Source of the DNA: Trissonchulus latispiculum | Lineage: Eukaryota > Nematoda > Enoplea > Enoplida > Ironidae | Reading direction: 5' to 3' | DNA: 64,000 bases | NCBI GenBank assembly: GCA_030248195.1 | Contig: JASAND010000630.1 | Location: 1 to 64,000, forward strand | Shown here: one piece after another, positions 1 through 12,610 of the stretch | Position numbering within the stretch: position 1 is the stretch's first letter | How the letters are laid out: each line of letters starts with the position of its first letter | Translations under genes and position numbers: made by a program | The notes under the pieces: generated by a model | Seen by the model: the letters and a program-made list of their open reading frames with translations, nothing else | Told to the model about the DNA's origin: nothing | Database searches by the model: none

Positions 1-234
1 GTTAGCCGTCTAGGTGGGTGATTTTTTTGTGAATTTTCGGGGTGATTTTTTTGTGAACCTTGCTATATTGTAGCTCTGCCGATGACTGCAATTCAATACC
101 CACTGCAAAAGTATTAGAAAATTTGAAGCTTTAGCTAAGAAGACGGATAACCGAATATGATAAAATATCCGGTGTCCATCATTTAGTGCATATGTGTATA
201 TATATATACATATATATATACATATATATATTCA
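1..234. other. Non-coding left edge with TA microsatellite
   Basis: No gene is seen. The opening 60 bases carry a short direct repeat (GGTGATTTTTTTGTGAA twice). Bases 195-232 are an alternating TA/CA-type simple repeat. Confidence 0.6.
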
Positions 235-522
235 GGCCCACACCCAGGATTTTGAAAAGGGGGGGGGGGTCCAAGGTAATATGCTAGGGGGGGGTCTGGG
301 GCGCGGGAGCTCCCCCAAAAGAGACTTTGAAAAATTTTTTGCATTTTTGCCCAAAAACAGTACATTGGACGTTAATTTCTTGCAGAAATTAAATTATCGC
401 GCCGAAGGCGCGAAAATTTTTTAAAAATAGCTGTTTTTGCCCTAAAAATAGCAAAAATTTTCCATTTTGCCATCCCAAATGGGGGGTCTAGACCCCTTGA
501 ACCCCCCCCCCTGGGTGCGGCC
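235..522. mobile_element. Short non-autonomous element with GGCC-CACCCAGG ends
   Basis: The left end reads GGCCCACACCCAGG and the right end, reverse-complemented, reads GGCCGCACCCAGG. Both ends lead into G/C homopolymer tracts, and the interior holds a CGCCGAAGGCGCGAAAATTTT block. Related ends occur at 12611-13258 and 15444-16098. No clear target duplication is visible, so the transposon class is open. Confidence 0.45.
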
Positions 523-1062
523 TTGTATATATTATATAATGCAAATGATTGCAAATTGTAGGGCTCAGTTTTTGAACAAGTTCAGCAGTTGTTGCTTATT
601 GAGAATGGCAGGGTTGTCTGAAGCTAGGCTTCGCCAAATGGAGGCAGAAATGGACAGGTAATACATATACGTACGCATTTGATAAAGTGCTTCGTAAATG
701 GGCGTTCACATTGTGCGTCTTGGTGTATTTTTTGTTTTTAAAAGTGTGCAAAACCTCGAACGAAAGCACTGAAACGGTTATATTTCCACAGTATATATAT
801 TGGAAGACAAAACATTTGCTGGCCTCATTTTAAATTTAAAGGTCGGCCCCGATATGCCGTATCGAATGGTCAACTTTCCCACCAATCTGGCAACAAATTT
901 TTCACTCGATTTCTGATATATATATATATGCGTATATACGTATACTAAGTATTGTGGGGCGCTTCGTTCATTCCATCCATCCTAACATTTTTCATTTTCT
1001 GAGGAGGACCCATTTAGTTTTTTGTGAATGTGACTTTATCTATGAAATACCGAATATGTTAT
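523..1062. other. Non-coding spacer, no feature seen
   Basis: There are no convincing ORFs and no RNA gene. A short TA run lies near 917-930. Confidence 0.5.
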
Positions 1063-1869
1063 ACAAGAACAAAAAGTGCTCCTTCGTCGCATGTAAAATA
1101 CATATGAGTCTTCGTAGGCAGGTTGTACATAAGCAAAAACTAGCCTGTAAAATACATATGAGTTCCGTAGGTAGGTTGTAAATTGAGGAAAACAAGTTGC
1201 TACAGCTTAACATATGAGCCTGTCCTACAAAGAGGCTCATATTGGCGTATATATGTCATAATACGAATAATTTGCAGATACATATTATATTTTACTTTTA
1301 TATAAACACATACTGCATAAAGCTTTTCATTACAAATTGTCCTTCACATAGCTTGTTGATCAGTCATTATAGTGTGCATATGCTCAATACGGTATATACG
1401 CCATGAGGCGCTCTGACTCACAGCCAAGTGGGAACGCATTCTGCGTGTGTATAATGTGAAAGTGTTTCGAGAATGCATTAGGTGTACCGTGTACCACAGC
1501 GTATCGCGAAATAGTAGCTGTGCCATAGTGTTTCAGGAAACATCAGGTTGCATGTACAGTTCAGTTTGAGCAGTCGTAGTTCACTTCAGTCCATTTCTTC
1601 TGGGCCACAACGTCTATTCATTTTTCCGTAGTGAGGATGAAGCTGAGGTTCTTTAATGAGGCTTTAATGTGAAATGCACTGTGACGCCAATATGAGCCTC
1701 GTTGTAGGACAGGCTCATATGTTAAGCGGTTGCAACTTGTTTTCCTCAATTTACAACCTACCTACGGAACTCATATGTATTTTACAGGCTAGTTTTTGCT
1801 TATGTACAACCTGCCTACGAAGACTCATATGTATTTTACATGCGACGAAGGAGCACTTTTTGTTCTTGT
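1063..1869. mobile_element. Element with ~185-bp terminal inverted repeats
   Basis: Bases 1063-1248 are repeated in inverted orientation at 1682-1869 with few differences. The unit between them (1249-1681) is unrelated. Within each arm the word AAAATACATATGAGT occurs twice, giving a sub-repeated terminus. No ORF and no obvious target duplication are seen. It is a non-autonomous element or a local inverted duplication. Confidence 0.6.
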
Positions 1870-1892
1870 TTTCTATTATTTTATATATGTAT

Positions 1893-3730
1893 TAGGGATC
1901 GACCGGAATTCCGGTTCCGGTTCCGGTACTTTTTGGTTCCGGTTCCGGTTCCGGTTTTTGAAAACGTACCGGAACCGGAACCAATTTTAGCCTATTATCA
2001 AAAGCAAAATTTTAATAAAATTTTCAAAAATTTTATCAAACTTCTTTAAAACTTTTTGGAAAACTGCGATTCTCTAATAACCAGAATATGATTTTTTATC
2101 AAAAATTTTCGCCTGCGACGCTATTGCATTACTTAGAATGCTTAGAATTTGCAATAATAATGTCTAATGTATCTATCGTTGTTATGAATATTAATATATT
2201 ATAACACAAAAATAATACTTAATAACTCAGATTAGATAGATGCAACAAGACGCCGGAACTTTTTAATTTAAGTAAGTGGTAAAGATATACACCTAATGCT
2301 GTATCGAAATTATTGAAGCCTTGGCGTCGACCTATGCTATTTCAAAATTATAGAGTGCGCTGTTGTATAATCAAAAGTCAGTTTTACCTTAAATTTAATT
2401 TATTAATTGTTTAAATCGAGACTGGACTTTTTAGACTAAGTTTATTGCTGTTTGTTTAGTAATTAATCCAGTGCGCAGATCAACAGAATTGCTAAAAAAC
2501 TATGGATGGAACAAATAAATCTTTTGAAGAAACGTCATTTAAAATTTAAAAATCCTGATGAAGCTAGCCAAAAGGAAGAAAATTCAAGTTGGAGAAATTC
2601 TGCATTTCTACTTTCTTTGAAACTTGTGAACAATACTTTTGGCTTATATGTTTAATGGATGAAAATTTATATATTTCAACCATGCAAAAACATTTGCATT
2701 TTAATCAGAAAATTCCAATAACAGAGTAATTATAGTGAGATATAATAACAAGCTAAGGAATTACAGCCGATGTTCTAAACAATTCCAATTTTGTATTAGC
2801 TGATGTTACCTAAGTTCATAGCCAGATTATTGGATTTTACAATACGGAATTTGTACAAGAACAGTAATTTTCAGAAAAATTTTAATTTTGTCTGAAATAC
2901 AAAGAGAATAAAAGTAAACTAAAATGGTAATAGATATCTTTAACTTTTGTTTTCTAAAAATGTATATAAATGGCATCATTATTTTTTATTTTGCGTTTTG
3001 AAAATGCAACTTTTCCTAGAGCTCTAGTAAAGTTAAATTAACTTTTTGATTATGACTAGAAATTATCAGACAAGCCACATAAAAACTAAACATGTATCTG
3101 ACTTATTTTGCCGAAAACTGTAAGAGCAGTTTCTGGTTCTCCCAAAAATTTCGTGGAATCAGTTTCTACTTATTTAGCTTAATTGAAAATTCAGCGTAAC
3201 TACATATATACGTATATATATAATTAAGATAAATTTGATTTGCCAATAAATCTCCTTAAAAAGTCAACTTGCATTCGATTAAATTATTCATCGAAATTCG
3301 TATATATAATGTAAAAATAGATGCCGTTTATTCATCGAATGTGATCGAATAATATAAATAAACATATATAGCATATTCATACCGTGCATAATTAAAATTT
3401 TAAAGCTATAGTAAAGTTTAACTATGCTATAAGACAAAATTCTCTGAATAAATTGCCGATTCCATGTTCTTGCATTGAAATAACTACGTATATATATAAA
3501 ATACAATTAAAACGTTATAACTACGTATATAAAATACAATTAAAACGTTATTACAATATTCTAGTATCTACAAAAAACCGAAAAATTGAGCAAAAATTGT
3601 CCAAAACGTCAGAAAAAATTTTCGATTTTTGTAGTGTTAAAGAGCTGGTTCCGGTTCCGGTTCCTGTTTTTTAAAGCCAGTTCCGGTTCCGGTTCCGGTT
3701 CCGGTTTTTTGGAGTTCCGGTCGATCTCTA
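1893..3730. mobile_element. hAT-type DNA transposon, non-autonomous or decayed
   Basis: The ends are TAGGGATCGACCGGAA and, on the other strand, TAGAGATCGACCGGAA. The element is flanked by a perfect 8-bp duplication ATATGTAT at 1885-1892 and 3731-3738, which is the hAT signature. Just inside each end is a run of GGTTCC repeats, consistent with subterminal transposase-binding sites of hAT elements. The 1.84-kb interior has no intact transposase ORF. Confidence 0.85.
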
Positions 3731-3794
3731 ATATGTATATATGCTCCTGAAGGTATCATGTATAGATATATACAGATCTTTCAACAGTAGCAAG

Positions 3795-4440
3795 CAAGCC
3801 AACCACAGCACTCCACAGCCACTTTGACCATGCAGTTCTATGAACAAAAGTTGCTCAGCTCGCTTAGGGCTTTCATTTGGTATATACCAAATTTGACCAC
3901 TTTTGAAAAATTTCATTTTTGACCGAAAATCGCCTAAGTCCCCACCACACCCCACCACAGCACTCTACAGCCACTTTGAGCATGCAGTTCTATGACAAAA
4001 GTTGCTGAGCTCGCTTAGGGCATTCAATTGGTACCAAATTTGACCACTTTTGAAAAATTTCATTTTTGACCGAAAATCGCCTAAGTCCCCACCCCACCCC
4101 ACCACAGCACTCTACAGCCACTTTGAGAATGCATTTCTAGACAAAAGCTGCCGCTCGGTGGGTTTCAATTGGTACCCTAATTGACCACTTTTGAAAAATT
4201 TCATTTTTGACCGAAAATCGCCTAAGTCCCCACCCCACCCCACCACAGCACTCTACAGCCACTTTGAGCATGCAGTTCTATGACAAACGTTGCTGAGCTC
4301 GCTTAGGGCTTTCATTTGGTACCAAATTTGACCACTTTTGAAAAATTTCATTTTTGACCGAAAATCGCTTAAGCAGTTCTATGACAAAAGTTGCTGAGCT
4401 CGCTTAGGGCTTTCAATTGGTACAATTTGACCACTTTTGA
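3795..4440. repeat. Tandem satellite, ~141-152-bp unit
   Basis: The phrase CACAGCACTCYACAGCCACTTTG recurs with starts near 3804, 3956, 4103 and 4244, so the period is 152, 147 then 141 bp. Each unit contains the same AAATTTGACCACTTTTGAAA and GACCGAAAATCGCCTAAG blocks. A fifth unit beginning near 4368 is truncated. Open frames across it are a by-product of the repeat. Confidence 0.8.
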
Positions 4441-4875
4441 AAATTTTCCTTTTTGACCCCATGACCTCCCACCGACCTGACCCTCCAAGATGGCAAAGTG
4501 GAACCAGCAGTCAGCACAGCAAGATGGGTGGGTCAGACGGCAAAACGGATGCCAGGAATGAGCTGGGCGCACCAGAAAACCCCTATAGACAATGTTTTGA
4601 GAGGCTATGTACAGTCCTATATGGTGTTCCCGGAAGTCGGTACCGACCGGACCCTCCAGACGGCAAAGTGGAACCAGCACAGCAAGATGGGTGGGTCAGA
4701 CGGCAAAACGGACACCGGAAATGAGCTGGGCGCACCAGAAAACCCCTATAGACAAAGTTTGGAGAGGCTACGTAAAGCCTACTATGGACCTCCGGGAAGC
4801 GGTTACCGACTAGACCCCTCAGACGGTCAAGTGGAACCAGCCCAGCAACTTGGGTTACTCGGGCAGCAAAACTGA
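4441..4875. repeat. Second tandem repeat, ~165-175-bp unit, 2.5 copies
   Basis: GGAACCAGC recurs at about 4500, 4671 and 4833, followed each time by related text (GATGGGTGGGTCAGACGG, then GAGCTGGGCGCACCAGAAAA). The array joins directly to the preceding satellite. Both strands stay open for about 100 codons, but no codon signal or protein family is recognised, so coding is not claimed. Confidence 0.65.
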
Positions 4876-7506
4876 TAGCGGGAATCGATTCTTCGTCCCA
4901 AAAAACCTTTGTATGCAAAATCTGAGTCACCCATGTAGCAAAATAAGCGAAAAAATTAGGTTCAAAGTTCGACCCAATATTCACCAACTTTGGCCGGCCA
5001 ATACCCAAAAATTACGCACAGATCCGGAAAAATCATATAGCATTTGAACGACCCCGATATGTTCCTATTCAGCCATATAGGCAGTATTGCCCCATATATA
5101 GCCCAGTCTGACTTATTACGGCGCCTTTGAAGCATACTTTTTGGCCATTTTAGCGTTTTGGCCGACTTTGGCCCCCAGCCAAAAATTTTTTCCGGCCCTG
5201 AGAGGCATAAAAACTAGCTTATTTTCTTATTTTTGATTTGTACTACAAGAATATATATGGGTTTCATAGGCAAAAATTTTTCTATCTGTAGTTATTCAAG
5301 GTACAAAACCCCCTTATGAGACATCAAAAGCGAGAAACCGGAAAAAAAGAAAAAACACAATTTTCGTAAGCGATTTGTGGGGCAACTTTTTAACGGAAAG
5401 TGGTACGGGGATGAAACTTGGCAAATATACTAAACTCGACACGTACAATTTTTTGCGCACATAATCTGCGCAGGATCTGCGGAGGAATCTGCGCAGCTTC
5501 TGCGCAGCCTTGTTTTACACGGTCATTCGACCATTTTCACTCATATTATAGGGGTCGCTACCGCGACCCCTATGATATACGGCGGATTTATCATTTTGAC
5601 CAAAAATCGGGTTTTAAGCTTGCTGTGAGGTTAGAAGGGTGCCTAGGTAGTTTTGCACGCTAAAAACAGCTGAAGCAATGCTTTTAAACCACTCTAAATG
5701 GTTGGTTGGTAGAAATCCGTGCCATGTTTTTTTCTCCGCACCATGTTTTTTCCCCCGATTTGAGGGTAAAAAAACATGGATAGATAAATCCTGTTACTGC
5801 CAAAGCTGAGTGAGGTATAAGAGAAGTTTGAATATACGATTGGATAGGTATTTGCCCACGGTACATAACGGTATACTCAAACCGATCCAAATCCAAGCGA
5901 AGAAAAAGTTGGAGGCTTGCTTCCCTATTCATGTTTTTCTTCCCCCCCCCCTGACTATACCGAAATTTTTAGCGAAAAATTAGCATTTTTAAAGTAAAAA
6001 CGCAAAAAGTCGCTGTTTTTAAGCTTAAAATGAACTTATATATAAGTCCATAAATTAGCTAAGAATTGAGAAAATTTTGGAAATTGAAAAATATTTTTTG
6101 TTGGGAAAGGGGGGGGGGGGGGGGGGGGGGGACATATCGATACCACAGAACAAAAGTGTCGACTCTCCACTTTTTGCACTTTTGAGTTATGGCGGTTTAA
6201 AAGGTTCTACGCTATATAACTTTAGCTGGACTTATTATAGACAAAATCTTTCTGTATCTCATATGTAGTGCATAGACAGCTCTTTCCAGTCACATGTCGA
6301 CCTGTGGCTCAAATCGTCATGCCAGCTGTAAATCACGTGACTAAGGAGAGTAGACTTTCTGCTTCTCACTATGCTCCTATAAGTATGCACTTATGCTAAA
6401 GATGCAGAAAAACTGAACTCACAATTTTCAAGGATTTATTGAACGATAACTTCAACAAAGCAAAGTCAACACATGACAGAAAAATAGCACCACATTGCAT
6501 TGTCAGTCCTCTGCTAGCTAGCTGACCTGGTGTACCCCACAGCCAGTTAGACTAACTAATTGTACCCTGCACCCGGTTAGCTTCGCGTGCACGAACTACT
6601 GTTAGCCCGTTGTGGGCAACTTAAGGTTAGCTTTCTGCGCAGAGGATTTGACGGATGCATAAGAGTACAAAAAAGCCCAACGTGAAACTTCTGCTGTGAC
6701 AAAATTCTAAATTACTAAACTTGCAAAAATAACAGCAACTATTATTATTCATTATAGATCTGCAACTGTACTGAGTAGAAGGCAGTGGTTCCAACGGAAA
6801 TTGGTTGAGTGCATGTACTTAATGTACTAGGTCGGGGCGCTTTAGTAGTTGTCGAGGGAGAAGTATGGTGGCCAGCTTTACTCAGCCCGTATCTTGCCAA
6901 GTTGCGGTATCTTGACATGGTACTGGCTATCAATTGCTATTAATTAGCTAAATCTAAGGTGCTTTCACTCTGGCGTGCTGGACCACTTCCACCCACTCCG
7001 TGAAGCAGAAGATTTTCTTTCTCTTATTGGGCTTTTGTCCCGTCAGCCCCTATCGTGGTGTGGCCAGGTTCCAAAAAGGTGAGCTGAATCGAGTTTAGGG
7101 TCTCACTCGACTTCAGAAAGTGGATGATAACAGCAACGACGGAACTGTTCCTATTTTCACCCCCCGCAGTTGTCTGCGTGCGATGAAGGCCAGCTCTCGA
7201 ACATCAAGTCACAGTTTACTGCTGAGAACTGGATAAGAGTAACAACAGAGTTTCAACCGAACCCCAGTGTCCATAAGCATTCTTGGAATTGAACACAGTA
7301 AAATTGTAGACTTCATTTCTCTTCCAATTTTCTGCTTGGTGAACTTCTGCAACGATGTCCCTCACCTAGTCTGGAATATTTCTGATTTGGTTTACTCTTC
7401 AACCGCTGCTTCCACAGCAGCTACAAGTCGAACCGGCGATACGACAGATGCCGCTGGTCCGGGCAGTTCATGGACCGCTTTGTTGACTTCACCATGAGTA
7501 GATAAT
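4876..7506. other. Non-coding region with one GC-rich hairpin and one poly-G run
   Basis: No gene or known element is recognised. Visible structure: an 11-bp perfect inverted repeat with a 4-nt spacer around 5547-5573 (ATAGGGGTCGC / GCGACCCCTAT), a G homopolymer of more than 20 bases at about 6109-6130, and a short CTGCGCAG-rich stretch at 5466-5512. Confidence 0.5.
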
Positions 7507-7599
7507 AGATAAGAGTAAGAAACTCATATACTACTATGTACTAAGCATGTCAGTCATGCTTAGTACATAGTAGTATATATGAGTTTCTTACTCTTATCT
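7507..7599. repeat. 43-bp near-perfect hairpin with 5-nt loop
   Basis: The left arm 7507-7549 is repeated inverted at 7555-7599 with a single 2-nt insertion, leaving loop TCAGT. The size would suit a pre-miRNA or a template-switch palindrome. Related tail words (TATTATGTACTCTTG) recur near 21520 and 53515, so it may belong to a dispersed repeat. Confidence 0.7.
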
Positions 7600-7667
7600 T
7601 CTATTATGTAACTCTTGTCTTCACTCGCTTTTCTCTTAAAGACAATCCGATTCACCAGAGGTAGTAC

Positions 7668-7777
7668 CTGTGTTTTTTCGACCCAACTTTTTGCGGTCCT
7701 TGGCGCAATGCCTCAAAATTTTTGCGTATTTCAGAAAAAATTGCGTAATTTCGCAGTTTGTGGCGCAAAAAACCCAG
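7668..7777. mobile_element. 110-bp hAT-like MITE
   Basis: The ends are CTGTGTTTTTT and, inverted, CTGGGTTTTTT. The flanks GGTAGTAC (7660-7667) and GGTAGTAA (7778-7785) match in 7 of 8 bases. The interior is crowded with GCGCA/TGCG words, the same subterminal motif as the 1.2-kb hAT copies at 10790 and 13647, so this is probably a very short member of that family. Confidence 0.65.
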
Positions 7778-7785
7778 GGTAGTAA

Positions 7786-8840
7786 TATCTTCTACGCTCA
7801 GATTACTGTATAGTCTGTATCATTTGGATCTGGATCTTCATCTCGGTCGTGGTGAACGGACAGGTTCTTTAGGCTTCATTGCAATGGTTTTCGCTGGTGG
7901 TGCACCGGATGGTTTCCGATACGTAGGGCGCTGCGAGGCAGCAAATGCTACGTCGCTGTTTGAGTCACTGGAGGAGACCACCGCTTTAGAGCCCCCAAAA
8001 CGTCCTGAGTGTCGTGGTCCCTGCAGTTGCAGTATATATTCAATTAGTTCAGCTCTGGAGAGACCTGGATCTAAAGACAATTTTTTCCAATCCAGAATGA
8101 ATATAGGGCAAACGACCTTATCGAGGCAGATCGCCGGGCCCAAAGAATTTCAGCGGATAAGAAATTAGAAGAAGTTAAAGTGGATAAGAAGAGCGGTAAT
8201 TGCGGGATAGGCAGTGAAGCAATTTTAGAGAAAAACTGATGAGGTGGCGCTTATAAAAATACTCGTTGTAAAAAGGAAGTTGCATAGTCATCTTTATTGC
8301 TTTGTTCCGATTTTTTTCGCTACTTCTCTACCTTGAAACTGCAAATTTCATGGAGAGTCGACATTTTGCAACACCTCCTAAAGTTCAAAAAATTCAGAAT
8401 AAAAGAATTTTTTAGTAGCAAAACGTCGACTATTGGAGAGTCTATAACTTGCTTCCTGAAAGCAATCATACACTGGAGAGAAAACATATCGCTATTTTAA
8501 CGCTGTGAGCTTAATTTTATGGCTAGGAGAGTCCATCTTTTGCCACAAAGTAGCTGACCAAATTGGTCAAAATTTGTACATAATAACTCAATTTGTAATT
8601 GTGTTTAGTAAATAACTGAGGACAGTGCTCTGAATGTTGTATTGCGTCCTCTCTGATAAATTCAGAAGGAATGAAAATTGAATATATATATCACTTAGTT
8701 CAAAATTTTGAAGCTGCGGAAGCAAAGGAGATACAAGGGTAAAATACTGACTCTCCAAAAATACATGTTAAAAACAAGCGTATCTTGCAACGGACAGCTG
8801 ATAGAGCAATTTAGGTATTTCGATCGTATTTCTCGTGCAT
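7786..8840. other. No supported feature
   Basis: A 136-codon plus-strand frame (7758-8168) and a 101-codon minus-strand frame (7838-8143) overlap. The minus-strand product is serine-rich but matches no family I recognise. The rest is AT-rich with no RNA gene visible. Confidence 0.4.
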
Positions 8841-10509
8841 CATTTGCTGGCCAGACCCCCCACCCCCATACCCGACCTCGACTGCTCCCACCCCCAAGCC
8901 GAGCTCAGACCTGGCTTACTGCTACTGGGGGGGGGGGGGGCCCCCCCCATTCGGCAGACCTCCCCCTCCCCCACCATTCGAGGAGCCCCCCCCATAAATT
9001 CCGACCTCCCCCCATAACCCCAAAAATTGCCATTTTTTACCATTTTTAGCCAAAATTTTCAAAAATTTTTCCGGCTTCGCCGGATTTTTACCTAAATTTC
9101 CACTATTTTAGCTTAAAAAACACCCAAAATTAGTTATTTCTTAGCGATTTTTAGCATTTTTTACGCAAAAAACCTAAAAATTTGTCAAAAAATATGCCCC
9201 CCCCATTTTCGGTGAGCCCCCCCCCCCATCGATGGGGGGGGCTTCGTCGAGCCCCCCCCATATCGCCCCCCCCCCATAAATTTTGGCCTAGAAGTAAGCC
9301 AGCAGACCAGACCCCCCTTGGGGTCCAAACAAGAGAAAAAATGCTAAATTTTTGCAAATTCTGAAAAAATTGTCTAGAAACAGTTAAAAACCCTAAAAAA
9401 TAGGTTTTAAAACGCAATACGAGTGGTTTTTTTATTAGATTTATGTCGAAAATAGTCGATTTTATGTCCAAAATGGCCATTTTTAGCTGAAAAAGGTTTG
9501 GGTACAGTCATACATTAACAAGGGTACCGATTCCTGAGGGGTCCTGTACCCGTTTTAGGCCAAATTTTGCCTGCCCTTGTATATACGTTACCTCAAATTT
9601 GGGGGGAGGGTCCAAATAGAAAATTGTCTTAAAAAAGTACAATGTTTCCACATTTTAAGCGAACTTAGTGATAAATTAGCTATTTTACAGCCATTTTAAA
9701 GCAAAATAAGTATTTTTCGCGTTTTTTTGAAATTTTTTGAAGTTTTAAAAAATTTTGGCTATTTTTGGCTAAAATTTGCATTAATTTTTAGTTCGGCCTT
9801 CCTTTTCTGGCACTGTCCCTTGTCCCTTGGCCCTGATTTTGCTAGCCCTTGTACCGAACCTCCAATTTTTGAGGGGTCCCGTACCCCCCCCCCCATACCC
9901 CCCCTTGTTAAAGTGTGGGTACAGTTTGGGTAGTTTTTTTAAAATTTCCGATTTTTGAGACCCCCCCAAGCCAGATTTGGACTTTTTACTCCCCCCCCCC
10001 AAACCCAAACAGGTGGTTGCGCCTAGGTTGGCGGTACCCCCGCCCCCCAAACATCTCGGGCCCATTTAGCCCCCCCCCCCCCCCCCCCCGAGAATTTTTA
10101 CTTTACCCTCCCCCTCAACCTTCGGCTACCCCCGAACCGAACCCCCCCCCCAGCGATTTTTGGACCCAAAAAGTTAGCTAAGTTTTGCCCAAAAAATGGT
10201 AATTTTTTGAAAAAATTTTTCTCAAATTTTAACCAAAAATTGCTTTAAAACGGCGTAAAAACGCCTAAAACGTTAAAAACAAGCCTTATTTTGAAGGAAA
10301 AGGGTAAAAATTCGGGAAATTTTGCATTTTTTGGCCATTTTTTGGAATTTCTGAAATCCAAATTCTGGGGGAGGGGAACCAGGTCTACTAGACTACAGCT
10401 TACCCCCTGGGGAGACCCATAGGAGTAATTGGGAGAGTAACCCCCCCCGCAATATTTTGCAAACCCCCCCTCACTTTTTGGGGCGCCCCCCTCACTGGGG
10501 GGGGGGGGG
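8841..10509. repeat. G/C-homopolymer-rich dispersed repeat family
   Basis: Long C or G runs (8-20 bases) alternate with AT-rich blocks such as CAAAAATTT. Segments recur elsewhere in the window: the block at 10150-10370 resembles 18430-18650, 18735-18960 inverted, and parts of 22660-22800 and 24090-24300. Frames called here are low-complexity proline/glycine translations and are not genes. Confidence 0.6.
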
Positions 10510-10789
10510 GGGGGGGGTAGTCGCGCCGAAGGCGCGAAAATTGGCCAAAATTTGGGCATTTTTAGGCTAGATTTTGCAAAATTTTTCAAAAAAGTCCAAA
10601 TTTTTGGCCTAACGTGTTTATTATCACGAGAAATACACGTTTATAAGGGTTTTATGGACTTCTAAACTCAATATTGACCTTATTCTGGACTCAGAAACAT
10701 GTTGGCAATCAAGTTTTCGAGTTTAAAGACTGTCTAATGTCAAAGTTACTTAATGATGTCATGTTCTTCGGCTTTAGCAATGGCTGAAT

Positions 10790-12032
10790 CAGTGGTTTTT
10801 TTCACGTCGGTGGCTGCAGTCTGGCGCAAATTTTTTTTGTGACGCAATTAGAAATTAGCCCTGACGCAAGCCTGGCGCAGCTGGATTTCTTAAACTAGAG
10901 GCAAAATTGTGCAAACTTGCTGGAAAAATTGTGTTTCAATCGTGATAATTTCTAAAATTTTCTCACCGGGACTGCTGCCCCCAGACCCCTGCTTCTCTGC
11001 CTTGGCACTTGTTGCTGAGTGCTAAGATGACTTATCAAACTATGCGTATTGTATTTCGAATCATTGAAAACAGGTCTGAGGCGTAGCAGCGGAAACTGCT
11101 TGCAAGTCCTAAAAGATTTTTATATATAGCGCGGCGGGAATTTCTTTTTGATTTTTTGGGACTTTGAAAATTTTGGAATTTTTGGTCCCAACCATAGAGG
11201 GGGCCAAGCGAGTCAACCCTTTTGGTGGGGTCACCCACCTGGCTTATTTTTAGGCCAATATTTATGGGGGGCTTTTATGGGGGGTCTCGAAGCTGCCCCG
11301 CATGGTCACCAAAATGGGGAGGGGGCATATTTTTTGGGAAAATTTTACTACACTTTTTACTGTAAAATTCTTATTTAAAGAATGACTAATTTTAGGTGTT
11401 TTTTACGCCAAAATAGTGAAAATTTCGTTAAAAATCTGGCGAAGCCGAGTTTTTCCCCGCATTGGGTTTTTTCCCATCGGTTTGGTCGAAAACTTCTCAC
11501 AAACCGTAAGTGATAGAGAGACGTTTTATGGCTCTTTTAAAGCTCTTCGCAAGGCCTCACGGTAGTTATCGTTAGATTTTCGATTTGTCGCTAAATAAAA
11601 AAGTTACAGCCAAAATACGAAAATTTGGGTTTTTTCCCGCCGCGCTATACATTCGATATATATTGCAATAACCGGCCATACTTAATACCACATCAACTGG
11701 TCGCGAAAATATGCAAAAATTCTTCAACTTCTGGGGGGCTCCGCCCCTAGATTTTATGTTGGTTATTTCTCTAGATCTTAATATTTCACACTTGGTAAAG
11801 TCAGCTTTAAAGATGCAAAATTTGAAAAACAGGTGGAAAATGTGTTTAATGCTGTGTATTGATGGTTAAATAGTTATATAAACATTGGTTACACATTAAA
11901 ATAATGTTTAAAATACTTATTAAATTGTTTAAAAATAAATTTTATTTTTGACGCAGTGACCCCAGTTCCTGACGCAATAAAATTTTTCCTGACGCAGCAT
12001 TGGCGCAAATCGTGAAACCAAAAAAAACCCTG
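10790..12032. mobile_element. hAT non-autonomous element (duplication copy 1)
   Basis: It begins CAGTGGTTTTTTT and ends AAAAAAAACCCTG, flanked by a perfect 8-bp duplication GGCTGAAT (10782-10789 and 12033-12040). Subterminal TGACGCA and TGGCGCA words cluster at both ends (10827-10882 and 11949-12010). An unoccupied copy of the same host repeat, reading GCAATGGCTGAAAATGCG, is present near 18203, which supports the borders. No transposase ORF. Confidence 0.88.
11127..11647. mobile_element. TA-target element nested in the hAT (copy 1)
   Basis: The ends TAGCGCGGCGGGAA and TTCCCGCCGCGCTA form a 14-bp inverted repeat flanked by TA on both sides. It lies wholly inside the hAT copy. The TA target suggests a Tc1/mariner-type MITE, but there is no coding region to confirm it. 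Confidence 0.65.
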
Positions 12033-12610
12033 GGCTGAATATGCGATTTTTGGCTAAAAATTTTAATATTTTTTTGGGGGTGTTTGGGGGGGTCTAAAAA
12101 GGGGGCCTCCCCAAAATTGCGGGTGAGGGGGCCCCCCCACCCCAAATCTCCGTTACACCTATGGTGAGACCCCCCCACGGAGAGGCCAGACCCCCCACCC
12201 ACCCCCCATACTCGACCTCGACTACTCCCCCTCCCAAGAAGCAGAGCTCAGGATATCCCTCCCCCCCAAAATGGGTCCAAACAAGAGAAAAAATGCTAAA
12301 TTTTTGCAATTTTTTCAAAAAAAATTTCTGAAAAAAAAGTGTCTAAAACAGTCAAAAACTAAAAAATAGGTTTGAAAAACGCAATACGAGTGGTTTTTTA
12401 TTAGATTTATGTCGAAAATAGTCGATTTTATGTCCAAAAAGGGCCATTTTTAGCCGAAAAAAATTTGGGTAGTTTGTTTGGGTACAATTTTTTTGCAAAT
12501 TTCCGATTTTTGAGACCCCCCCAAGCCAGATTTAGAGTTTTTATGCCCCCCCCTCCAACCCAAACAGGTGCGGCAATTCCATGGGGAGGGGTTCGGGGGG
12601 GTCGGGGCAG

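Noticed and set aside
4369..5008. Frames of 95-141 codons on both strands
   Set aside because: They follow the tandem repeat period and shift frame between units; no codon bias is evident.
7758..8168. Overlapping 136-codon (+) and 101-codon (-) frames
   Set aside because: No recognisable domain, both strands are open, and there is no splice or promoter support.
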